From Bombiscardovia asteroides_K (GTDB taxonomy: Bacteria > Actinomycetota > Actinomycetes > Actinomycetales > Bifidobacteriaceae): a stretch of 64,000 nucleotides of DNA. Each line of letters opens with the position of its first letter. Position 1 is the stretch's first letter. Shown one piece after another: positions 1 through 7,084 of the stretch. The DNA lies in NCBI RefSeq assembly GCF_048001765.1, contig NZ_CP181447.1:186001-250000 (forward strand), written 5' to 3'. The notes under the pieces were generated by a model. The model made no database searches and was not told the origin of the DNA. It saw only the letters and a list, made by a program, of their open reading frames with translations. Position numbers and translations under genes: made by a program.

Positions 1-330
1 GGCCCGCAGGCCCTGGGCATCAATGAACTGACCGGTGACCGGGTGGTCGTTCTGCCTTCGGGCGATTGTGTTCCAGTGCACGTGACCCGCGGTGAAAGTC
101 TGGATCAGGTGGCCGCTCGTGCGCGAGAGATAGTCAAATGGCTTGAACCCCAGGTATGGGCGGGGCGGCATGTGCTCCTGGTGGCACACGCTCATATTCT
201 GCGCATCCTGACCACGCAGTGGTTGACCCTGGACCCAAGCAAGGCCCAGTTACTCAGGATGAATACGGCGCATTACGGTGTTCTTGGCATCTACCAGGGG
301 GAACGCGTGCTCAGGCAGTGGAATGTGTGA
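1..330 (+). CDS. Histidine phosphatase family protein, C-terminal part
   Basis: The frame is open from the first base of the window, so the start lies upstream. The visible 109 residues contain a LLVAHAHILRIL segment, which matches the second conserved histidine block of phosphoglycerate-mutase-like phosphatases (usually LLVSHGHFLR), followed by a short C-terminal alpha/beta segment. The N-terminal RHG catalytic motif is off the window, so activity cannot be judged. The family removes phosphate from small metabolites or proteins; the substrate cannot be told here. It is followed by a convergent LacI gene about 97 bases away and shows no link to the sugar island. Confidence 0.75.
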   Translation, partial: GPQALGINELTGDRVVVLPSGDCVPVHVTRGESLDQVAARAREIVKWLEPQVWAGRHVLLVAHAHILRILTTQWLTLDPSKAQLLRMNTAHYGVLGIYQGERVLRQWNV

Positions 331-426
331 TTGAGATGAATATCGGATGGTCTTAGCGGGTTTGACGATTCTAATTGAGTCTGCACGGTATAACATAAAT
401 AAAATCAGGCAGAAATCTATAGCGCA

Positions 427-1467
427 TTATGGTTGTTGTCCGGATGTGATGCTTTCGGCCCCATGCCTTGGACGGGATGTACTACTACGCAGAATTAGCT
501 TGGCGGGTACTGTTTCGCAAGTGTTGGTTATTTTCTTGCCAGCGATTAGGTCCAAGGCTTTCCTGGCGGCGATCTTTCCAAGTTGTATGGGATCCTGATG
601 GATTGTAGTCAGCCCGACTTCATGCGCGTACAGGCTGTCATCAAAACCTGTCACCGAGACTGTGGCTGGTACCTCAATGCCGCTCTTCTGCAATTCGAAC
701 ATCAGAGGTACGGCTATGCCATCCTCTTGGCAGGCTATAGCAGTGGGAAGAGATGAAAGGCTGAATATTTGCGTTAAGGCATCATCTATCTGATCATGGC
801 TGTCTGCGACCTTGATAATGGTGGGTTCTACTCCGTTTGCTCGGCAGGTATCGAGAAAGGCATTGACTCGCTTTTGCGCACTGAAATGGAGTACTGAAGC
901 ATACATCTCTGTAATTATAAAGGCAATATTTCGATGCCCCAAGGACATGAGATGTCGTGCCAGCAGCATGCCTCCTTGCACATCGTCAATATTGACCGCT
1001 GCGTCGAACAGCTCTGACAATGATGAATTGATGCCGATTAGAGGAACATCTGCCGAATGAAGTCGTTCAACTTCGTCCTTGTCTATGTCAAACGAAGTTA
1101 CGATGACTGCATCAGCGTTGCGTCTGATAGGGAGATCGCGGAAGAATTCCTGTCGTTCTTGAAGGGTCAGAATCCGACGTATGGCAATGTCATAGCCAGC
1201 CGGGTTGAAGATTGTGTTCAACCCTTCCAGAATTGAAGAATTGAACCAGGATTGGATTGGGCTGCTGATTAGCAACGCGATACGCAACGACTGTCCTGAT
1301 TTCAGTACAGTAGCTGATCTCATGATGGAGAAGTTCAATTGGCGTGCAGCTTCGAGCACTCGTGCTCTTGTCTTATCGGATACTAGTGAAGGGTTGTTGA
1401 AAGCCCGTGAGACTGTGGAAACCGATACATGTGCCGAGGCGGCAACATCCTGAATTGTCGCATTCAC
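427..1467 (-). CDS. LacI-family transcriptional repressor of the GH13/GH172 island
   Basis: A 346-residue LacI-type regulator. The N-terminal helix-turn-helix (TIQDVAASAHVSVSTVSRAF) is followed by the periplasmic-binding-protein-like effector domain (GFDDSLYAHEVGLTTIHQD near the end). A longer reading back to 1572 would overlap the upstream GH13 gene and add 35 unrelated residues. I chose the GTG at 1467 because it has GGAAAGG about 10 bases upstream and places the HTH at the normal position. It lies 76 bases downstream of the GH13 gene on the same strand. Inference: it binds the paired 16-bp sites at 3508 and 3791 and responds to the imported sugar. Confidence 0.88.
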   Translation of the reverse strand: MNATIQDVAASAHVSVSTVSRAFNNPSLVSDKTRARVLEAARQLNFSIMRSATVLKSGQSLRIALLISSPIQSWFNSSILEGLNTIFNPAGYDIAIRRILTLQERQEFFRDLPIRRNADAVIVTSFDIDKDEVERLHSADVPLIGINSSLSELFDAAVNIDDVQGGMLLARHLMSLGHRNIAFIITEMYASVLHFSAQKRVNAFLDTCRANGVEPTIIKVADSHDQIDDALTQIFSLSSLPTAIACQEDGIAVPLMFELQKSGIEVPATVSVTGFDDSLYAHEVGLTTIHQDPIQLGKIAARKALDLIAGKKITNTCETVPAKLILRSSTSRPRHGAESITSGQQP

Positions 1468-1543
1468 AAGGTTGCCGCCTTTCCATTGTCCCAGCGCTCG
1501 CAGGTCGACCTCTCCTTCAAATGCGGGAATCAGTTGTAGATGT

Positions 1544-3292
1544 TTACTCCAATAATATCCATGCAGTGGCATCTTGAGGAAGAAGGTTATCCGCGATTTT
1601 TACTGAAGCAAGAACTACGCTACCGGTAGGTAGGGGAATAGGGTGTTCGTTAAAATTGGTGATGATGGCTAGTTTACTATTCCCGCTGCTACAGGATCGG
1701 GTGTAGGCAATTACCTTCGGGTCGTCATAGTCCGTCAGCCAGCTCAAAGATGTATCGGGTATCTCTGTCAACAATCGTGCACGTTCAGATATGGCCTGCC
1801 TGTAGAGATTCAACATGGAGGATGGATCCGACTCTTCGCGATTAACGCAGAAGCTTGCGAACCACAAGGGCTGTGGCAGGTGCGGCCTTACGAATTGACT
1901 GGATTTGCGCGTGGAGAACCCAAAGGTTCCGTTCTGTCCGAATTTATGATTCCATTCTGCTGGCTCGGGGGAGTCATGGTCATCCCAAGGCAGGGGGACA
2001 CGGCAACCGTCACGGCCTTTTTCTTTCAAGGCCCCTTTGGAACGTACGGCTGTCGGATCCTCTAGGCGCTCCCAAGGGATGTCAGCCACCTCAAAGAGAC
2101 CCAATTCCTCCCCCTGATAAATATATACAGACCCGGGCAAGCCCATTTCAAGCAGGATAGCGGCCCTGGCCCTTTGTGTACCTAGTACACGGTTTTCTTC
2201 ATAGGACTCGCCATTTCGCAGCACCCAGTCCTTAGCTAATTGATGCTGTGTTCGGGAGTGAATCTGAGGCAACGCATAACGGCTGGCATGCCGGACCAGA
2301 TCATGGTTGCTCATCACCCATGTGGCAGTTGAGTGGGAACGTTCGGCTGTTTGCAGACCGTCCTCAATCGCATCTCGCATTTCTGAAGAATCCCAATTGG
2401 CCTTGGCAAATTCGAAATTGAATACTTGTCCCAATTCATTCTTGGAGGCGTAACGGTATTGGTGATCCGGCTCGACCCAAGCTTCTCCAACGGCAAAACG
2501 AGCCGGAGTATATTCGTCAAATACCTTTCTCCATTCACGATAGATGTCATGAACTTCTGGACGGTCCCAGAGAGGATTGCTCCCATCCGGATTATCTTTG
2601 TTTTGCAGAGTCCATTGGTTCAACTCCTCCAGAGGCCTGTTTAACACGTCCTTGGCCAGCCCATGTGCGACATCGATACGGAACCCGTCGGTTCCATGAT
2701 CGGACCAGAAGCGTAGCGTGTGCTTGAAGTCTTCACGGACATCCGTATTCTTCCAGTTTAGGTCGGGCTGTTCGGAAGCGAATATATGTAGATACCATTG
2801 GCCGTCTTCTACTCGCTTCCATGCAGAGCCGCCGAATTCGGATATCCAGTCAGTGGGAGGAATGGAGCCGTCAGGCCCTCTACCGTCACGGAATATATAC
2901 CGGTTACGGGCCTCAGACCCTTTTGGCGAGGCAAGGGCATCCTGAAACCATGGGTGACGATCCGATGTATGGTTGGGGACGATGTCAACAATGACTTTGA
3001 TTCCGTGTGAGTGAGCCGTTGCTGTCATAGTGTCGAAATCCGCCATAGTCCCTAGGCGCGGGTCGACGTTGCGATAGTCGATGACATCATAGCCACCGTC
3101 AACCAGTTCAGAAGGATAGAAGGGCGAAAGCCAGATGGCATCAACTCCTAGGTAATCCAGATAACTTATTTCGCTGGTAATTCCAGCGATGTCTCCAATC
3201 CCGTCTTGGTTCGAGTCCCTGAAGCTACGTGGATAAATTTGGTAGACGACCGCTTGTTTCCACCAGTCGTCCCGTTTCTGCATCTGCTGCAT
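1544..3292 (-). CDS. GH13 alpha-glucosidase (oligo-1,6-glucosidase/sucrase type)
   Basis: A 582-residue cytoplasmic GH13 enzyme, the usual length for bifidobacterial alpha-glucosidases. Conserved regions appear in order: DIVPNH (103-108), GFRIDVAH with nucleophile D207, AVGEAW with acid/base E270, and SNHD with stabiliser D331. There is no signal peptide. The start at 3292 is supported by AGGAGGA five bases upstream. The family hydrolyses terminal alpha-glucosides such as isomaltose, sucrose or trehalulose-type sugars; which one cannot be read from sequence. It is first in the leftward transcript with the LacI gene and diverges from the ABC/GH172 operon, so it probably removes glucose from the same imported sugar. 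Confidence 0.92.
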   Translation of the reverse strand: MQQMQKRDDWWKQAVVYQIYPRSFRDSNQDGIGDIAGITSEISYLDYLGVDAIWLSPFYPSELVDGGYDVIDYRNVDPRLGTMADFDTMTATAHSHGIKVIVDIVPNHTSDRHPWFQDALASPKGSEARNRYIFRDGRGPDGSIPPTDWISEFGGSAWKRVEDGQWYLHIFASEQPDLNWKNTDVREDFKHTLRFWSDHGTDGFRIDVAHGLAKDVLNRPLEELNQWTLQNKDNPDGSNPLWDRPEVHDIYREWRKVFDEYTPARFAVGEAWVEPDHQYRYASKNELGQVFNFEFAKANWDSSEMRDAIEDGLQTAERSHSTATWVMSNHDLVRHASRYALPQIHSRTQHQLAKDWVLRNGESYEENRVLGTQRARAAILLEMGLPGSVYIYQGEELGLFEVADIPWERLEDPTAVRSKGALKEKGRDGCRVPLPWDDHDSPEPAEWNHKFGQNGTFGFSTRKSSQFVRPHLPQPLWFASFCVNREESDPSSMLNLYRQAISERARLLTEIPDTSLSWLTDYDDPKVIAYTRSCSSGNSKLAIITNFNEHPIPLPTGSVVLASVKIADNLLPQDATAWILLE

Positions 3293-3507
3293 AATGCTCC
3301 TCCTGTGACATTGTGCTGCGGCGACAGGTAAGTGGCCCCACCGATATGCCTAATTGCTCATGCCGGCTGCACTGCCAACCTGTACGATTATTGGATGGAT
3401 ATCTCTATCGGATCGCTCGAAAAGACAGCCGATCCGTACTGCTTCTATTTGCCGCCTATGGCCTCCTCTTTCTGCAGGTGGTATATAGATAACCTATACT
3501 ACAGAGA

Positions 3508-3523
3508 TGACAACGATTGCAAT
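3508..3523. promoter_or_regulatory. LacI-type operator, leftward copy
   Basis: TGACAACGATTGCAAT. It matches the site at 3791 in 15 of 16 bases and covers the -35 box of the leftward GH13/LacI promoter. The CAAC-N-RTTG core is the partly palindromic form usual for LacI-family sites. Binding by the LacI protein at 427-1467 is inferred. Confidence 0.65.
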
Positions 3524-3646
3524 TGAGAGTCGTGGTGACTTATTTTTGCCGTGGAATTGATGTAAAGTAGCAGGCCCGTTATGGGACACTAATTACCGAA
3601 GTCTTCAGGATAATAAAGGGTTCTCGGATATGAAAGTAGCTTCGAA

Positions 3647-3668
3647 TTATTGCCATAGAGAGCAATAA
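3647..3668. repeat. Inverted repeat in the divergent region
   Basis: Perfect 7-base arms TTATTGC and GCAATAA separated by 8 bases. It is centred between the two operators and resembles them only in the TTGC/GCAA ends. It could be a third, divergent operator or a global-regulator site. Confidence 0.4.
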
Positions 3669-3789
3669 GCTAGAGACGCGTCTGAACTTAATGCATACGT
3701 TGTTTCTATTTTAGATGAGAGAAGATTGTTGTAATATCAGCTAAGTAAGAAGTCTTTTGTTGTTGAGACATGGATAATTTCGTTCATAT

Positions 3790-3818
3790 TTGACAACGGT
3801 TGCAATAGATGCCATACT
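3790..3818 (+). promoter_or_regulatory. Promoter with overlapping LacI-type operator, ABC/GH172 operon
   Basis: TTGACA, 17 bases, CATACT is a good sigma-70-type promoter. The operator TGACAACGGTTGCAAT (3791-3806) covers the -35 box and the first part of the spacer, so a bound repressor would exclude RNA polymerase. AAAGGAG of the first gene follows at 3841. Confidence 0.72.
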
Positions 3819-3857
3819 GCAAGTGTCCATGAGAATTCGCAAAGGAGCGTGAGCAAT

Positions 3858-5222
3858 ATGCGCAGCGGTATCGTGAAAAGTATGACCGTCATGACCACGG
3901 TAGCCATGCTGGCCGTAGGTTTGGCGGGCTGTGGTGGCGGTTCGTCTGCTTCCAGTTCCGATAAGGGAAGAGTTTATTTTCTTAATCACAAATCTGAAGT
4001 TGCCGATCAGTACCATCAGCTGGCAAAGGATTTCACAAAGAAGACCGGTATCAAGGTTGATATCGTCACGGCAGCGACCAACACACTGGATCAGACCACA
4101 CAGTCGGAATTAGCCAAGAAGGATGCGCCGACCATTCTGAGCATCGGCATGGATAACTTCCCGAAATTTAAGAAGTATCTGCTGCCTATTCAGGATACTG
4201 ACGTCTATAAGCTTCTGGACAAGAACGGCACGGAGTATTCCATGAAGGACGGCAACGATTCCTTCACTTTCCCCTTCGCAGCCGAATATTACGGCATCAT
4301 CTACAACAAAAAGATCATTAACGAATACGGGACCAAACCCTACGCCGTGGTTAAAAGTGTCGACGATATCAAAGATTACTCGACATTAAAGAAAGTGATC
4401 ACCTCAATTCAGGAGCACAAAGACGATCTGGGCCTGCAAGGTGCAGTGACTACGCCGTCGGTAGACGCTTCCGATGAGCACAGGTTCGTATCCCACATGT
4501 CACGTATACCGCTTTATTACGAATATCAGGACTCCAATACCACCTTCAAACCTGAATTGAAGGGCACTTATTTGAAGAACTACAAGGATCTTTTTGATCT
4601 TGAAGTTGCCAGCAGTCCGTCGAATCCAAAGACAGCCAGCAATAAGACCTATGACGATTGTGTCGCTGAATTTTCCCAGGGACAGGTTGCTTTCTTCCCT
4701 GAAGGGGTCTGGGCCTACCCATTGATTCGTAATAACAAGGTAGCGGATGAGGATATGGGTATGCTCCCTTATTGGATGGGTATTCCTGGCGAAGAAAAAA
4801 TGGGACCTGCATCTGTTTATGATGCTTCATGGGCTATTAACAAAAAAACCAGCAAGGCCAATCAGGAAGCATCCTTGAAGTTCATCAAGTGGATGGTCAC
4901 TTCCGAAGAGGGCAAGGAAACTCTTTCTCATAAGATGAGTTTCTCCGTGCCTTTCTCGGCATTCAGCGACAAATACCAGCCCAACAATGTCCTGACCTTA
5001 TCCGCGCGGGCCTATGAGAAGCAAGGCAAGCCACTGGTTCGCAGTTTCAATCTTCCCAGCACTCAGTGGGGCGACAACCTGGCTAACGCACTCTTGGAGT
5101 ATACCCAAGGCACCAAGGACTGGAACAATGTCGAGCGCAGCTACATTGATGGTTGGCAGAAAGACTGGAAGCTGGTCAAGCAAACAACCGGTGCCTTGCC
5201 GACTGCCACGAAACTCCACTAA
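3858..5222 (+). CDS. ABC sugar-binding lipoprotein (family 1 extracellular solute-binding protein)
   Basis: A 454-residue secreted lipoprotein: short basic start, hydrophobic stretch and lipobox LAGC with lipidation at C25, then a Gly/Ser-rich linker and an SBP fold (a GVWAYPLI block and a C-terminal WQKDW helix). A GTG at 3849 is in frame but only one base from AAAGGAG; the ATG at 3858 with 10-base spacing is preferred. It captures the oligosaccharide for the two permeases downstream. No ATPase is encoded, as is usual for bifidobacterial CUT1 systems, which can share an MsiK-like ATPase. Two hairpins separate it from the first permease gene. Confidence 0.9.
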   Translation: MRSGIVKSMTVMTTVAMLAVGLAGCGGGSSASSSDKGRVYFLNHKSEVADQYHQLAKDFTKKTGIKVDIVTAATNTLDQTTQSELAKKDAPTILSIGMDNFPKFKKYLLPIQDTDVYKLLDKNGTEYSMKDGNDSFTFPFAAEYYGIIYNKKIINEYGTKPYAVVKSVDDIKDYSTLKKVITSIQEHKDDLGLQGAVTTPSVDASDEHRFVSHMSRIPLYYEYQDSNTTFKPELKGTYLKNYKDLFDLEVASSPSNPKTASNKTYDDCVAEFSQGQVAFFPEGVWAYPLIRNNKVADEDMGMLPYWMGIPGEEKMGPASVYDASWAINKKTSKANQEASLKFIKWMVTSEEGKETLSHKMSFSVPFSAFSDKYQPNNVLTLSARAYEKQGKPLVRSFNLPSTQWGDNLANALLEYTQGTKDWNNVERSYIDGWQKDWKLVKQTTGALPTATKLH

Positions 5223-5229
5223 TCGATCG

Positions 5230-5312
5230 CAGACGAAAGCGGTCGTCTGAAAACAGCATCGCACGACGGGGGGCAGACCCCCGATGCGTGGAAAACGCAT
5301 GAATCTGCCCCC
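5230..5312 (+). terminator. Tandem intercistronic hairpins between binding-protein and permease genes
   Basis: Hairpin 1 is CAGACGA (5230-5236) with TCGTCTG (5243-5249). Hairpin 2 has an outer stem GGGGGCAGA (5269-5277) with TCTGCCCCC (5304-5312) and an inner stem ATGCGT/ACGCAT. No U tract follows, so this is more likely a partial terminator or an mRNA-end stabiliser that keeps binding protein in excess over permeases, as known for malE-malF type operons. Confidence 0.75.
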
Positions 5313-5327
5313 ACCTCGGCGTGAGAG

Positions 5328-6245
5328 ATGTCTCAAAAGTTGCCCCGGGCAAAGTGGGCGACCGTTACATGTCAGAAAGTCAGCAACATAATGATATCGA
5401 TGATAGGCAAATCCATACGTAAATGGTGGATGTTGTTCTCCTTACCGACCTTGGTAGCTTTTATGGTGGGGTTTGTGGTACCGTTCATACTTGGTATCTA
5501 CTTAAGCTTTACAAACTTCACTACTATTACCGATGCTGAATGGATCGGTGTTGGCAATTATTCAGGTGTCTTTAGTGACCCTGAATTCATACATTCCTTG
5601 GTGCTTACAGTTCTATTTACAGTGATAACCACCGTCATCATCAATGCTGTCGGGTTCATGATCGCCTATATGCTGACCAAGAAAATCAGTGGATCAACAT
5701 TGTTCCGCAGTATCTTTTTTATGCCTAATCTGATTGGCGGTATCATTCTGGGATACATCTGGCAGTTGCTGCTCAATGGTGTGCTGTCGTTCTGGAACCG
5801 TTCTATTACCTTCTCGGCGACTTACGGATTCTGGGGTCTGGTGATACTTACCTGCTGGCAACAAATCGGCTACATGATGATTATCTATATCGCTGGGCTG
5901 CAGGCTTTGCCCGGGGATGTCATCGAAGCGGCACAGGTGGATGGTGCCAGCCAAGGTCAAACCTTGCGACGTGTGATTTTGCCTCTGATGATGCCGAGCA
6001 TCACTGTGTGCACATTCTTGACCATAACCAACGGATTCAAGACATTTGACCAGAACCTTGCATTGACCAACGGTGCTCCATCCAATAATTCGGAGCTGAT
6101 CACGCTCAATATCTATCGAACTTTCTACGGAACCGCTGGCATGGAAGGTGTTGGGCAGGCTAAGGCTGTCATATTCTTCGTCATTGTGGCGATAGTGGCG
6201 ATTGCTCAGAATCGCCTTTCTGCGAGGAAAGAGGTGGCATTGTGA
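5328..6245 (+). CDS. ABC sugar transporter permease (MalF/UgpA type)
   Basis: Integral membrane protein of up to 305 residues with about six transmembrane helices and the cytoplasmic EAA loop (DVIEAAQVDGASQGQ), which docks on the ATPase. No clear Shine-Dalgarno sequence precedes ATG 5328; starts at 5391 or 5400 would give about 284 residues, nearer the family norm, so the N terminus is uncertain. It pairs with the next permease, overlapping it by 4 bases (GTGA). It imports the sugar bound by the lipoprotein encoded at 3858. Confidence 0.88.
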   Translation: MSQKLPRAKWATVTCQKVSNIMISMIGKSIRKWWMLFSLPTLVAFMVGFVVPFILGIYLSFTNFTTITDAEWIGVGNYSGVFSDPEFIHSLVLTVLFTVITTVIINAVGFMIAYMLTKKISGSTLFRSIFFMPNLIGGIILGYIWQLLLNGVLSFWNRSITFSATYGFWGLVILTCWQQIGYMMIIYIAGLQALPGDVIEAAQVDGASQGQTLRRVILPLMMPSITVCTFLTITNGFKTFDQNLALTNGAPSNNSELITLNIYRTFYGTAGMEGVGQAKAVIFFVIVAIVAIAQNRLSARKEVAL

Positions 6246-7081
6246 GCAAAAGCACCTTGCGTCACGGCCGTTTGTGGACCGTGTTCTTTTCGCTGGTCTC
6301 GTTACTGTGGATTTATCCGTTGATCCTGGTGATCATCAACTCCTTTAAGAAAAAGGCATATATTTCCACAGAAACTTTCAGCTTGCCTAATGCAGAAAGT
6401 TATGCAGGGCTGGAAAACTATCGACGCGGCATTGAGCGTACGAATCTTTTGGTCAGCTTCGGGTGGACCATTATTCTGACCGTGGGAAGCGTTTTGTTGG
6501 TCCTGCTATGCACATCTATGTGCGCTTGGTGGATAGTCCGCGTTAACAACAAATTCGCAAAGCTCATCTATGTGCTGTTCCTGTTCAATATGATTGTGCC
6601 TTTTCAGATGATCATGTTCCCATTGTCCAAAATCACCGACATGCTCGGATTAAACACCCCTTGGGGTCTGTGGGTAATCTATTTGGGCTTCGGCGCTGGT
6701 CTTGCAGTTTTCATCTTTACAGGAGCTGTGAAATCGTTGCCGATGGAAGTCGAGGAATCGGCCATGATTGATGGGGCGTCGGTTCCGCAGACTTTCTTCA
6801 GAATCATCCTGCCTATGATGAAGCCAACAGTGATGAGTGTGGCCATTCTTGAAACTATGTGGATATGGAATGACTTCTTGCTGCCATATCTCACCTTGGA
6901 TATCAGAAAATACAAAACTATATCGATAGCAGTGCAATATCTGAAAGGCGGCTATGGCGCTGTTGATCTGGGCGCCATGATGGGCTGCCTGGTCTTGGCC
7001 ATCATACCGGTCGTCGTATTTTATGTGCTGTGCCAGCGATACATCGTTGAGGGCATCACTACTGGAGCTGTAAAGGGGTGA
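6242..7081 (+). CDS. ABC sugar transporter permease (MalG/UgpE type)
   Basis: A 279-residue inner-membrane protein with six predicted helices and the EAA loop (EVEESAMIDGASVPQTF). GTG start overlapping the stop of the preceding permease, so the two are translationally coupled and form the heterodimeric channel of a CUT1-type importer. It ends 3 bases before the next gene, so importer and catabolic enzymes are on one transcript. Confidence 0.9.
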   Translation: MSKSTLRHGRLWTVFFSLVSLLWIYPLILVIINSFKKKAYISTETFSLPNAESYAGLENYRRGIERTNLLVSFGWTIILTVGSVLLVLLCTSMCAWWIVRVNNKFAKLIYVLFLFNMIVPFQMIMFPLSKITDMLGLNTPWGLWVIYLGFGAGLAVFIFTGAVKSLPMEVEESAMIDGASVPQTFFRIILPMMKPTVMSVAILETMWIWNDFLLPYLTLDIRKYKTISIAVQYLKGGYGAVDLGAMMGCLVLAIIPVVVFYVLCQRYIVEGITTGAVKG

Positions 7082-7084
7082 GCT

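Larger units (their letters stand above)
3293..3857. promoter_or_regulatory. Divergent regulatory region of the GH13 and ABC/GH172 operons
   Basis: No credible gene lies in these 565 bases, which are A+T-rich. They hold a leftward promoter (TTGTCA, 18-base spacer, TCTATA; 3513-3484 on the minus strand), a rightward promoter (TTGACA 3790-3795, 17-base spacer, CATACT 3813-3818), two near-identical operators, and an inverted repeat TTATTGC/GCAATAA at 3647-3668. The leftward leader would be about 185 bases, the rightward one about 35. Confidence 0.7.
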
